DNA from: Laburnicola sp. R22_1
Lineage: Eukaryota > Ascomycota > Dothideomycetes > Pleosporales > Didymosphaeriaceae
DNA: 64,000 nucleotides
Direction: 5' to 3'
NCBI GenBank assembly: GCA_014281115.1
Contig: JACONQ010000003.1
Coordinates: 2,046,001 to 2,110,000, forward strand
A program made the position numbers and the translations under genes. The notes under the pieces are model-generated. The model searched no databases. It worked only from the letters and a program-made list of their open reading frames with translations, and had not been told where the DNA came from. Shown here in pieces: positions 22,465 through 33,285 of this stretch; the stretch's first letter is position 1; every line of letters starts with the position of its first letter.

Positions 22465-24654
22465 CATGGCCTGTCAGCTTGACTTGTTGCAAGCGGAAGC
22501 TTAAGTGCGACAAAAACAAGCCCACCTGCGGCTAATGCTGCAAATCCTCCCGCGAATGCATCCTAAATTCGGGCCTCGTCTTCTGCCACCAGCACAACGC
22601 CTTAATGAATGGGGACAGCTCCACAGATGGGCAAGCTCTCAATTTATTCTATGCATACAAGAACACCTTCCATAATGATGCTGTCTGGCTCAATATTCCT
22701 AAGAACGGTTTGCGCGCCCTTTGTCGATAGCGCTTCTCTAAAGCTCTAATAATCCTCTAGTGACATTCCTTAACACGACCGATCCGTATCTAGATCCTTC
22801 TAGCCTAGTGCTAAGGACATTGTCTGTTACGTCGCGAGATTCTCCAACCCTGTTTAAGCGTTGGAGAGTCACCTCCTCGCCATGCCCTAACACCCTTGAC
22901 AACGCCAGCACACCCTCTAGCACTGGGCCCGAGGTCCATACCTATGCGACCAACGGCGCGTCCTTACGCTGCACTCCAGAAGCAGATCTGGCTCTTGCTA
23001 TGAACGACCACCGATGATCTTACCGCCGACATCCTCAATGACACCGCCTCCCATCGACCCCCGGATTCCGTCGCGATTTGATCCCGGCCAGATACCCCGC
23101 TCGAGCTCAATCGCTGCCAGCCGATGGTCGCCATCCCATGCTGGCACGGAGACCGCGGTCGAGCGGGATCACGAGATTGCATATCTCCTAGGGTGGTTTT
23201 CTGGAGGCGCTGGCCACTGGATGGATCTCTTTGATCTGAATAGGTACTTCTCTTCCTACGTACCAGTTAAAGCGCGAGATAATCCCCTCTTAAAGTACGC
23301 CGCGGTCGCCTGCTCTGCCAAAGCCCTAGCACGTGTGCAAGGGCGGAAGCCCGTTATAGGTGGTAGCACGACGCGCCAGGCTCGGATGGGGCTCTGCCCA
23401 GGCTCTCACGTAGTGGACTGGTACCACAAAGCCGCGCAATACTACGATGCTGCCGTGTCGCTCCTTCTCCAGGCTTTGAAGGCTGATTCGACCATTATGC
23501 CAGAACCAGATTCTGAAAGCAGTCTATCACACGGGGATACTAGTCCCCTTTGTAAACGGCGCCGTGCCTCAAGCAATGTGAACCAGCGAACTGACACAGA
23601 TGAGCTGCTCGCGGCTTCAGCGATCCTCTGCGTATACGAGTTTCTGGACGCCTCCATGGCAGACTGGTCCAAGCATTTGAACGGCGCGACGTCTCTTGTA
23701 CAGATACAAACACCCCCTCCAACAGTCAATCTTGGGTTTATCTCTAGAGCACGTCGCGCGATATTCTGGAACATAGCCCGGCAGAATATGCTGGCAGCGT
23801 GTAAGTGCGCTCTGCCCACTTCCATAGCCTTAACTAACCTTCACAATGTAGTCATTACCAAGAGTTGAACCTGTCTTGACACCGAAGAGCTCTCCCTATG
23901 GAAGGAAGCTGGCCTCCTTATCGACGAGCATGGATACATTGTCCCTAGCACTGACACTGGCTATCCAGAGGGCGACATCATTATGAAGGAGGACCTTATC
24001 TGCAATGCACTGGTGTGGCTGATGTCGAAGCTCGTCAACTTCATGGCCGCCGGTGAGGACCTTCCTGTGGATCTTGGACCCTCCCGCGTCGATGTGCCCC
24101 AGTGCACCTTGGATCACTGGAACTCCTTGAATTGCCAGTTTCAGAGATGGTACGATGGGTTGCCGATAATTTTCCAGCGGTGCGCTAGAATCGACTCTGC
24201 TCGCATCTCTGGGAGGCCACTTCAAGGAGAGAACGAAATCGGCTTTCCTAAGATTTGGTACAGCATTCCTATGTGCGCGTCAACTATGCAATGCTACTAC
24301 ATAAGCAAGATCTAGCTGCTGATGAACAAGCCACATGAGTCCACACCGGGCCATACTAGTGTAGTCGCTCGATTAAACACTTGTCAATCCGTGCAGGCTG
24401 TATGTCAGGCGTCCGCCCGCGAGATTATTAGCATATCTCTAGCCTGACCGGACGAGGCCGTCCGCATTCAGTCCGTTCAGCCTCTATTCACTGCCGGCCA
24501 ATGTCTGAGAACTTCTGGAGAGCGACAAGTGGTACTGGAGCTTCTCCGCGACATCGAGGCCGACATTGGCTGGGCTACGGACTATCGAGTGAGGCAGTTG
24601 GTCAAACAATGGCAGTGGGAAGACTTATGCTTTGTCATAACTACATCTTATTAA
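22465..24654 (+). pseudogene. Zn2Cys6 fungal transcription factor, decayed
   Basis: A zinc cluster is readable at about 22488-22560 (CKRKLKCDKNKPTCG, stop, CCKSSRECI), with TAA at 22533-22535 and a probable one-base shift just upstream of the cluster. The frame continues to a linker (LFYAYKNTFHNDAVWL, FLNTTDPYLDPSS) and then the regulator's middle homology region, with long open stretches 23014-23868 (GAGHWMDLFDLNRYFSSYVP, AASAILCVYEFLDASMADWS) and 23983-24315. The C-terminus (GQCLRTSGERQVVLELLRDI, then VKQWQWEDLCF) ends at TAA 24654. In-frame stops include TAG at 24313-24315 and TGA near 24446. At least two frame changes and three nonsense codons make it non-functional. Such proteins regulate metabolic or biosynthetic genes. 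Confidence 0.8.
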
Positions 24655-25132
24655 AGAAAGGCAAGCGGCTTGCTCTGGGTTACGCAGCTACTTTTCGCGA
24701 TGTTTTCGCTAGCGGGATAACAGACTCATGTATTATTTTCCGTGGCAAAGGTTGGATATCCCCACGACATTTCGCCGGTAAAGCGCTCGTTCTCTTCTCA
24801 TAATTGCTACCGACTCCTGATCCCTTCCATTTCAGACCCTTTTGCTGGCGGAACCTTTGCAATCGCCTTCAAGAAGGCCTAGTTAGCGCGAGGAAGGTAG
24901 GGCAATGGTTTGGACGAACCGCAATGCTCGTCGAGTCTGTATTCTCTATATGACGGATTAGTATCGAGTTTAATTGAATGTTGGCTCTTCTCACACAGCA
25001 ACTACATTTGGCTGGCACCGTTTCTGTGTCTCCGGTGCACTAAGCCCGTACTGTGTATCGTAAGTGCGAACACTTGTAGTGAACTTGCGTGTAGTCGCAC
25101 ATGATGGGAGGGGGAGTATTGGTGAGCACATT

Positions 25133-25277
25133 GGGCAGTCACGCCTTGGTGAATGTATTAGAATATCTTAACAAAGAGGAAATACATCATAGAGACGTAA
25201 AACCTCGAAACATCCTAACAATAGGGGAGAATGCCTTTTTGACAGAGCTACGTCAAGGTGATTGCATAAGTGCATGA
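25133..25277 (+). pseudogene. Protein kinase catalytic-loop fragment
   Basis: A ~45-codon stretch reads VLEYLNKEEIHHRDVKPRNI followed by LTIGENAFLTEL. It matches the alpha-E helix and catalytic loop of eukaryotic protein kinases, with HRD, K and N in the right places (HRDVKPRN). The DFG position has decayed to EL, and neither the ATP-binding lobe nor the activation segment is found nearby. It is a relic. Confidence 0.6.
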
Positions 25278-25380
25278 GTCCCGCGTCTTGCCCGTGAGCG
25301 TACAGTAGTACAAGACCGTCCCCTTATGCGTATTCCCTACGTATGTGCGCTCTATTGTTTAAAGTGTCGCCCAGCTACCC

Positions 25381-25893
25381 CTACAAGTTTGAACAGTTGT
25401 TGTTTGCCGCCACCGGTAGATTCCCGTCATTATTGTATTCGGAGGACGGCGCGTTCGAGGGTGCGGAGTCGCTCAGCGTTGGAAGGGGACTAGTGGCAAA
25501 TGTAGCGTGTATCAGCCTCTTTTTGAACTTCTCCAGTTCATTTAAGAGGTATGGAACGTCGTTTCCTTCACACCATGTAGACCTCGGAACCAGTATTGCA
25601 ATAGAGCCCGTGCCTGTTCTTAGCATTAGGTACTCCTCCTCTTGTACATTCAAAAAGTCGAAACGACCTCTAAGCTCTACAGGGTATTCCTGCAATTCGT
25701 CCATGTCGACTGGTGAGAGGTCGAAAAATTCAGTCGTCGTAGAGTTGGGGGAAATAGGAGGGGTATGGATATGCGGAATGAAGGGGTGTAGGTCGAGGGT
25801 GTTGCCGATCTGACGGGCCGCGTGAGTGATAGGAGGAGCCTGCTCTTGAACGTTGGGTGACAGGGACGTGGAACCCGTGTTCTGGACGGCCAT
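25381..25893 (-). CDS. Hypothetical protein, 170 aa
   Basis: An ATG at 25893 opens a frame ending at 25381. It begins with a proline/serine-rich low-complexity segment (~residues 1-50), followed by a compact region (YPVELRGRFDFLNVQEEEYL, TGSIAILVPRSTWCEGNDVP) and a serine/asparagine-rich tail. It is intact and cytosolic-looking, with no recognised family. It could be the first exon of a larger gene whose remainder has been lost towards the kinase scrap. Confidence 0.45.
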   Translation of the reverse strand: MAVQNTGSTSLSPNVQEQAPPITHAARQIGNTLDLHPFIPHIHTPPISPNSTTTEFFDLSPVDMDELQEYPVELRGRFDFLNVQEEEYLMLRTGTGSIAILVPRSTWCEGNDVPYLLNELEKFKKRLIHATFATSPLPTLSDSAPSNAPSSEYNNDGNLPVAANNNCSNL

Positions 25894-26156
25894 AATTGTG
25901 GGATGAACGAGGATTCGAGTAATTTGTCTATTAGGGAGCTATTCTATTCTATATATGCTCTTGGTGCGCATAGTAGCAGGGTGTTGATGCTAAGCCGCAC
26001 TGTGCACTAATATGCATAGGCAGTTAAAGTATAATGGTCCTAGGGTGTCAACTGGAGAGCTGTGCATAATGTTATCTGCAGGTCGCACGGGAAAGGAAAA
26101 ATCTATGGGGGCCAAAATGCGCCAGCCTTCCCCCCCAAGTTGCCCACTAACCTCCT

Positions 26157-26285
26157 TCACTGGTCGCAGAGAAACACAAGGAGCTCGCACTTCCTCTTGA
26201 GACAGTCAGCACGATGATAGTACATGGTCCCGTCGTTAACAGCAATCTCTTGGGTGACCAGAATTCCTTTCTACGTGGGTTAGCT
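26157..26285 (-). pseudogene. Second copy of exon 2 of the 35-kb small gene
   Basis: About 78 bp match the 35212-35340 region at high identity: a GCTAACCCACGTAG intron end followed by an exon starting at 26270 that encodes GILVTQEIAVNDGTMYYHRA and then diverges to a TGA at 26157-26159. The branch site and acceptor are conserved, but no matching exon 1 was found upstream. It is either a partial duplicate or a paralogue with a diverged first exon. Confidence 0.6.
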
Positions 26286-26299
26286 TAGTCGATCAGAAA

Positions 26300-27525
26300 C
26301 GTCCCCACTTAAGGGTGACGAATGCAGGAGTTAGTGATTAATGTCGCGGCTTGCTGTGCATTGACAGGGGAGAGTGAGATGGGCTGCCGTGATACTGTTA
26401 TCCCTTCCTGATTCAGCCAAACGATGCACACAAGCCCGCTTGTGACGCATGCGCTGCATGGCATGAACCTGGCCAACTTCTTCCGCTGAAATCTGCATGC
26501 ACATCCATTAAGCGACGCGCCGATTTAGGAACTTTCCCTAATTGGTATAGACGTACAGCGCGTTTTGCACAAACACAGCAAGTTAGTGAGCATTTTTGCA
26601 TGCGCGGAAGGAGCAACACCGTTAAGATACAACGACGATACTACTGCCCTGGGGAAGAAGATGGTAAGTAGGACAAAAGTTTCTGGAAGGTACTTAATTC
26701 AGCAGGTTTAAAAAAATAGTACAAAGTTCAAGCATTCTGCTGGGTCCCACCCTACGCCTACCTGTGACATCGAGAGGGGCAGATCGTCTATGCATGTCGT
26801 TGCGCTTTATTCCTTGGAGTCTTAGCTTTGTAAGCCATCTGCAAGCCTCTTCACCCAAGTTAAGTGCGTGATGCATCTGTTGTTGTTGTTCCCAGCAATA
26901 CGGTAGCGTGCAGGTGGAGAGGGATTATGGACCTAGATTAAGGCACCAACATCGTGATGCTCGGCGTCCAGCGTCTGGGCAGTTCAATCGGGTATTGGAT
27001 GGATGAAACGGATGGAGTTATGAAAACCCTGCATACGGGTGAGGACTTTTGGGTACGGCAACTACCGTACATAATTCCACCTTTTCAGCGCTTTAGTGGC
27101 GAGGTGATAGCAAGGGGTATGTGGGGTGCTGGGGTGGCACGCAGCTTTGGGACATGGTAAGTTTTGTTCGTAGCTCACTTTTCGCGGGGGTTGGGGGTGG
27201 GAATAGTCATTCTAGAGTTTCTTTTATTGCTTCTAATACTTTGGGAACGCTATTCCTGTTCGCGTGACAGGCAGGCAGCGCTCTATAGGAGTCTGCGACA
27301 CCCTCACTTTTCTGCGCGCTGATCTTACTATTTTATCACACCTCATCATGCAAACTGGTAGGGGTGTATCCTTGTCACTAAAGCACACGCCCAAACCGGC
27401 CGGGCGGACGACCTGTCTTCCCAGGTCTAGATCACACTCCCCAGGGCAGGTGGCTACAGCATTACGTTAAGGAGGCGTCGATTATGCGTCCACGGATTTA
27501 CATGCAACAGTTGATCCATAAGCAA
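26300..27525. other. Intergenic, nothing recognised
   Basis: Several short open frames on both strands have no motif. No repeats or RNA-like structures stood out. Confidence 0.4.
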
Positions 27526-27530
27526 GCTAC

Positions 27531-28830
27531 TTAATATCTGATAGGTCTTGCTCGCCGCACTCTAACGAGCATCTCCGCTATCTGATTAATCTTAGCATCA
27601 ATAGTAGCACGGCTGAAGTAATCTCGGACGTATTCTTCTATCTTGGATATGGTTTTACCACCAGGTATCTTCTCGCACGTTGTGGGACTTCTCCAGTAGC
27701 CACGCTCCCACTTATCTAGCCGAATGTTGTTGATTACTGGATTGAGCCGCTTGTACCAAGCATTTTCACCGCCGGCATTTGCTAGCATAGTCCGATGAAC
27801 TTCTTTAGTGCTAGTATAGTTACTGACCATGTCCCTCACAATTGCAGCTTTTTCGCAGAAGCTACCCTACGGCCCGCTTCTGGGTGTGTTGGAGAACCCA
27901 TCCTTAGCCCGCTTCGGCTGTCCCGTTCCTATACTTAGGAGGAGGGGTTCTGAGCGCCGCTGCTTGTGCTTAATCCATGCCACTTCTGTGGGGTTGTTTG
28001 CCCAGATGCCGCCGTCCTTAAATATGACCGCTTTTCCATTCACAACCGCTAAAAGTGGGCGAAAGAAGGTTGGAGCCGCGCAGCTCGCCCGTAGGACCTC
28101 CCAGCTGTGGAGATGGCTGGATTCAGGGTTGTACCGCAATTCCGGAACTAACGTGGGACTAGAGTGACTGCTGTGCGTACGAAGCTGGAAGGGCTTGCGG
28201 GGACTTGCTTCATCGCGCAAAGCGGCCAGGCAGATGCTAGGACAGTTAGCTGCGAGATCTGAGGAAACTGGAGTTTCTAACGTACGTTTTGCATTGGTTT
28301 TCCGAAGATTGTGCCGCGAACATGTCGTTACCGTCGCACTCCGCATGGTCGGGGCAGTGCCTCTTGATGGTCTTCCTAATCGCTTCCTCCAGGTTCTTGC
28401 CCGAATATTTCGTACCAAAGGGCAAGTAGCCGACAAGTCGCTTGTGACCGAAGATGTCGTTGCCAGTCTCACGGTACGATTCCAAACACTGGGGTATGGT
28501 CATTCTGAGCCTGCCAAGCATGAAAGCAATGATTCCGCCGGTGCTCGTGCCGTAAATTTCGTCGAAATAGTCGCTGGGTCGAAGCTTTTCGGCGTCGAAC
28601 GTGTGCCCTGAGGTATCTTGGCGGATTTCCTGCTTCGCAATGGCATCCATCACCTGTTGCAGAATTAGTAGAGACATGTAGCCTCTGATGCCGCCACCGT
28701 CTAAGGCCAAATCAGCCAGAAAATGCGCAGAGATTCTAGACGTACCTAAGCTTAGAACGATGGGCTGCTGAGCGTTACCTCTTGCCCATCCATTAGGTTG
28801 CAGGTTGGTATGTTGCGATCGTGCCATCAT
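27531..28830 (-). pseudogene. Patatin-like phospholipase, one nonsense codon
   Basis: Exons 28830-28746, 28700-28286 and 28236-27531 give 401 codons. The first 45-nt intron (GTACGT/CTGAT/TTAG) restores PIVLSLDGGGIRGYMS, with the glycine-rich oxyanion motif at residues 29-35; the second is 49 nt (GTACGT/GCTAAC/CTAG). The nucleophile elbow GTSTGG is at 79-84 and the catalytic-dyad aspartate motif DGG at ~241-243 (VIFKDGGIWANNP). Homologous sequence continues past TAG at 27867-27869 (codon 290), where relatives usually have tryptophan (SGP-W-G), to WYKRLNPVINNI and a C-terminal MLVRVRRARP. The truncated product keeps Ser and Asp, so partial activity cannot be excluded. Patatins hydrolyse acyl lipids and occur as effector domains in fungal NLR systems. 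Confidence 0.85.
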
Positions 28831-28839
28831 GTCACATCT

Positions 28840-29285
28840 ATAGTTGCGATAACAGCGGGTTAAATGTCAACTGCACCGCCGCTTGGATGCCTGGCGGAAA
28901 CACCAAGGGCAAGCCATCTCTGGTCGTCAGAATAGCAACGAGGCCCCAGGCTTCCTCGAAGGTCGAGGGAAGGGCGAAATTGCCCAGGTGAGGACAAGCC
29001 ATCCTCCGGTCAGAATAGTCTCGAAGGCGGCGCATCGAAGAGGTATGGGTCGAGCGGTCAGCGGATGATCAGCATGGAGAGGCGAGGCTGGTTCTTCGCA
29101 AGGCGGAGTGAGGAAGTTAGCGACGACCTCAATAGCTTGGCTGTCATCGCCTAGCCAACGAAGGCCGCTAGGGCGTCCGCCTTGGGCGCACGAACACGGT
29201 TCATTTTCTCTAGTTGTCTTATGTCATCGGCATCAACTCATACAATGAACCATAGAAGGTCAACTTTGACTAGAACCAACCGACA
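28840..29285. other. Patatin upstream region
   Basis: Probable promoter and leader of the patatin gene. No gene seen; the frames present are short and overlapping. Confidence 0.4.
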
Positions 29286-29537
29286 TCATCCCCTTTCATC
29301 CCTGGATCTTTCGAACCGGCGCCTGCTCGCTTTGCATAGACAGATGGAAAGCAGCACAATACTCATCAAAATTACAAGGAGATAGACCATTCCAGCGATC
29401 CAAGTAAACAGCTTGAAAGAGTATCCAAGGGAGTAGCCAAACATGTAATTCCACCCCATCTTCAAGATCACCAACGTCGACAGCAGCGCCACCAACACAA
29501 TACTCTTATAGAGATATTTTCCTTTAGGCCAAATCAT
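29286..29537 (-). CDS. Small membrane protein, 83 aa
   Basis: An ATG at 29537 opens a frame with two clear hydrophobic segments, SIVLVALLSTLVILKMGW (~residues 12-29) and GMVYLLVILMSIVLLSICLC (~49-68), followed by a basic, serine-rich tail (KASRRRFERSRD). The arrangement fits a two-pass membrane protein with both ends cytosolic. No family recognised. The frame is intact and uses a true ATG, but a protein this short with no homologue recall could be a remnant of a larger transporter. Confidence 0.45.
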   Translation of the reverse strand: MIWPKGKYLYKSIVLVALLSTLVILKMGWNYMFGYSLGYSFKLFTWIAGMVYLLVILMSIVLLSICLCKASRRRFERSRDERG

Positions 29538-29559
29538 CGTTACTAGTCATAGATTAGCA

Positions 29560-29965
29560 GTGAGATCTGATCACCCAAGAGAGGTACCAACCGCGTATGC
29601 ACACCGGAAGGCGTGTGAAGAAGGTGAGCGGAGCAGTGCGAACGTACTTTATATATATTTTTTGGTGCAATCGCCAGCGGGACCTACTTTCCGTGCAAAG
29701 CAAAGCCGCCACGCCACGAAGCAATCGCCGATCTCGACAAACAGTGTTGTTGGCACATGCAATTCGGCTAGGATTAGAGGCGGCCTGGCTGATGCTGAGT
29801 TCGTTGGGTTTAAAGGATGCAGGCGGAGGAGATGATGGAGGCTGATAAAGACGTGCAGGAAGGCAACAGGAAGGCAACAGAAAGACGAAAGGCGGGAGGC
29901 GGTGAACTGAAGGACGACGCAGCCTTGTGAGGACGTGGATGATATATCATGGTCCGCTCAGCGAG
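29560..29965 (-). pseudogene. Relic sharing its leader with the 35-kb small gene
   Basis: At 29918-29955 (plus strand CAGCCTTGT, GAGGACGTG, ATGATATATC) the sequence matches 35640-35677 apart from a 4-bp indel and two substitutions, and weaker similarity continues through the GGAAGGCA-rich leader on the gene side. Downstream on the minus strand one frame could encode a short cysteine-containing peptide (VEIGDCFVAWRLCFARKVGP), but the start region has no ATG at the position used by the 35-kb gene. Best read as a decayed paralogue or a copied promoter. Confidence 0.35.
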
Positions 29966-30059
29966 GTTAGCATAGCACCTTGCTTTTTGAGACGGCTTTA
30001 CGTCCAGAGTGGACGAATCCCGGCAGAGGTTGCCCGGTGGCGTTCCTCGCAAACGGTCA

Positions 30060-31165
30060 AAGCAACGCTACCCGCTATTAATGAGGGTATCTATCGTATT
30101 CTGTCAGCTCCGGCATATAGGGAAGGACATTGTCTGTTAGGGTATGGTTGACCCGAACGAAGTCATCAAATCCTTGAGAAAACAGGTCAAACACTTAACC
30201 GTTGCGCTTGAATTCTACTGAAAGCACCATGTGAATTGCGTCGAAACACGCGATTAAAGCGCGACGCCTCAACACGATCAAGTCGAATTGTCTCCACTGA
30301 ACGCACATCAAGAGGATGGAAGCACTCTGGAGGCTATTCTGTTCCATTGCTCAAGTACGAAAGATCGATCTCTGCCTGCTCTCTCCTGCCAGTCCACCCT
30401 GCCCAGCCCATCCAAATGTCTAACAAGTACTCTACAGTGAGCGTTCATCCATGTGCTTGCCGCGTCACGGTGGTGAGCTTGCCCTTTTGCCCTCGAAGAA
30501 ACTCTCTGGTGAGCTTGCCTATGCGTTGCTGCGTATTGTCGCTCCTTTGCCCTCAAAGACCTTCGGTGAACTTGTCCATGTGCTTGTCGCGTCTTTCGCC
30601 CTCGAAGAGACTCTCAGTATCCACTATTGTATTGTTTCTCCAGGGCTGCCTCGAACTGTAACGCCATTTCAGGTGTGTAATCTCTTTCCGGCTCCTTGGA
30701 CCGCTGGCTGTAAACTGTAAACTGATTAACAAGAATTAACACCGCTTTGGCACTCTGAACTGACCTGGGAGAGCATTTCCGTTTACCGTTCTGCCCTCCT
30801 GAATGAGGTTCGTCTGCCACAGTACGGGTACGGGTGACTATAGTCTGGTTGGTCCGAGAAGACTGAGTGGGGAAGTTATCCGAGGGGGTTAAAGCACGGT
30901 TGTTAGCCTGCGCGGAGGGCCTGTGCGTATGTTAGATTATACATACAGAAGGTAAGGTGTACTTACGGCTGTAGCACACGTTTCTTAATTATAAACTTGA
31001 ATGAGTCACACGCACATGCAAATAGTTGTATGCTCTCTGTATTTGTATAAACCTGGTCTGTATCTGTATAAACCTGGTTAAAGAGCTGGATAAGTAGCTG
31101 TACTCTGGCATACACCTTGTGGTGTCTATGTTCTACTTTCCGCAAAGCTTGTACTGCTAAAGTCA
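30060..31165. other. Intergenic, nothing recognised
   Basis: Short frames only. It includes the 3' flank of the OrsD-type gene at its right edge. Confidence 0.4.
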
Positions 31166-31169
31166 TTAC

Positions 31170-32789
31170 CTATACTGAAGGAAATAGGAATTGGAACATC
31201 TTCTCTGAGCATTTCCGATAGACTTTGCTCTTGAGGTCTTCAAGTGTTGTTTTAGTTAGCTCATCAAGCTCTTGAGAATCTCCGAACGTGCTGCATCTAT
31301 AATAATTCCTGAGAATAATTTCAAGAAGACGCAGCTTAACTTCGGAAGGCTCTCGGTGTAGTCGAGTAAGGAAATTGGAGGCTTTGTGACAAGGTATCTG
31401 TACAGAACCTTCAAATGAACAGTTTCGGGCAGCGACGACCCGAGTGGCCACGCGGTTCAATGTAAGAAACCGCGAGTCTTGGAAGTCTATTTTTTGCCTC
31501 CAGGTATCCAAAAGTCTCCGCAGGTCAGATAGGTACTTTTGGTGCTCGAGTTGGTGGCGTTGTACGGTGGCGGTAGATTGCGAATTGTGTGTGTGTTGTA
31601 TGGTGGCGGCAGATGTGGGATAGCGGTCTCTGCCGGCAGGCGCGTGCGCGTGTTGTATGGTGGCGGCAGATGTCGGTTGCGATGCGGGATGGCGGTCTCT
31701 GCTGGCAGGCACATCGACAGAATTGTGCGCGTGTTGTGTGGCGGCAGATGTCAGTTGCGATGCGAGATGGCGGTCTCTGCTGGCAGGCACATCGACAGAA
31801 TTGTGCGCGTGTTGTGTGGCGGCAGATGTCAGTTGCGATCTGGGCTGGCAGTCTCTGCTGGTAGGCGCAATAGTGTTAACAGAATTGTGCGCGTGTTGTA
31901 TGGTGGCGGTAGAGGTTGGTTGTGACGTGGGATGGTGGTCTCTGTCGGCAGGCATAATAGTGTCGACAGAATTGTGCGCGCGTTGTACGGTGGCATATGC
32001 GGTAGAGGTCGGTTTCGGCGTGGGATAGTGGTCTCTGTTAGCAGGCGCGATAGTGTTGACAGAATTGTGCGCGCGTTGTATGGTGGCATATGCGGTAGAG
32101 GTCGGTTGCGGCGTGGGATAGTGGTATCTGTTGGTAGGCGCAATAGTAATAGTGTCGACAGAATTGTGCGCGCGTTTCGGTTGCGGCGTGGGATGGTGGG
32201 CTGTGACTCGGTCGACGCTGTTCGTAACGGTGAACCATTTCATAGGGTGCTGCCATGTGGTAGGGGCTGATTCCGGGAAACCACTTATAGCCTTTGCTGT
32301 CAGCCGTTGTGCAAACACGCTTCGCGTTACGTCGGTTGGTGGTTTTAATCGAGTTACCGACTTCTTTATGTTGTGCATGTCCACCAAGTGCCGCCGCATA
32401 TTGCCCTAACGTGCAGTGCCTGTTGAGATCTTCCCGCAAGCAGGGTAGAGACATTGTATGCCTTCATACACATTAAGACCGTCAATTGCAGGCCTATTGT
32501 CGACCATTTTGGGTATATCTTCCCATGACCTCGCAAGTTGTGGTATTGCGTTGATTTTCTGAATAGCCGCTTTTGCATCATTCTTTGTAACTGTAGTTTT
32601 ATGACGGGTGCGAAGATGGGCTTCTGTGGAAGTAGGAAGGAGTACGATGCTGTGTTGGGTGCACAAGATAGCTCGCAAATCAGTGTTGAGTTGTATGTGT
32701 TCAACACCGAACTCCATTTTGTTAAGGTTATCAGAGAAAAGGAGTGGAGGATAGAACACTTCGAGGAAAAATTTCTTTCTAGCGTTCAT
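31170..32789 (-). pseudogene. OrsD-type C2H2 zinc-finger protein, one nonsense codon and an internal minisatellite
   Basis: From the ATG at 32789 a single frame of 540 codons is open except for TAG at 32406-32408 (codon 128). The N-terminal part (ILCTQHSIVLLPTSTEAHLR, then PAIDGLNVYEGIQC) and the finger CLYPACGKISTGTAR-stop-GNMRRHLVDMH match the OrsD family (formerly DUF3505), named after a gene of the Aspergillus orsellinic acid cluster; its paired C2H2-like fingers suggest nucleic-acid binding. The stop falls inside the second finger, so termination would destroy it. The middle is a tandem repeat (separate entry). The C-terminus is a charged helical region (LLEIILRNYYRC, LEDLKSKVYRKCSEKMF) ending TAA. 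A methionine three codons past the stop could restart translation without the fingers. Confidence 0.75.
31551..32171 (-). repeat. In-frame minisatellite in the OrsD-type gene (~8 units)
   Basis: Units begin with AHNSV(D/N) and end with ATIQ(R/H), with an S/ANRD-H-P spacer. Unit length falls along the gene from 33 to 31, 29, 28, 26, 27, 19 and 14 codons, always by whole codons, so the frame is kept. The array encodes a threonine/proline/histidine-rich linker with no predicted fold. Confidence 0.85.
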
Positions 32790-33285
32790 GCAAGCGTTAG
32801 GGGTAGACTAGGGCAAGGTAGTTGTGAGGTGGGTGAGGTGGACCGGGTGAGGATGGCGGGCTGCGAGTGAGGAGGGCGGGCGAGGGCGGGTGAGAAAATG
32901 AAAAGGATCGGAGCGGCATAAGCAGGCATGCATGGATAGACAGGCGAGGCAGTGCATAGGCGCTTCTGGAGCAGGTTTTGAAGCGCCACGAAACCGGAAG
33001 CGCGCATTATGTCTCCACATAGGAAATAGAGAGCTTTTTTGTAAACTACCTATCATACGACTCGCGCATTCCATCCCATTGCCTCTATGACTTTCTGGAC
33101 CGTTCTCTCGCACCCCTTATAGCGGTCAAAATCATGCGCCGGATTGCTTCCTCCTACGAGTTCTTCGGATGTTCTAATCTGCATACGCCTACATATCGTT
33201 CTAAATCGTCCAGCATAACTCGAACCTTTTCATAGGAAAAGTTCTCATAACGTAGAATTTTTGTTGGAGCTACTATTCACAAGCC

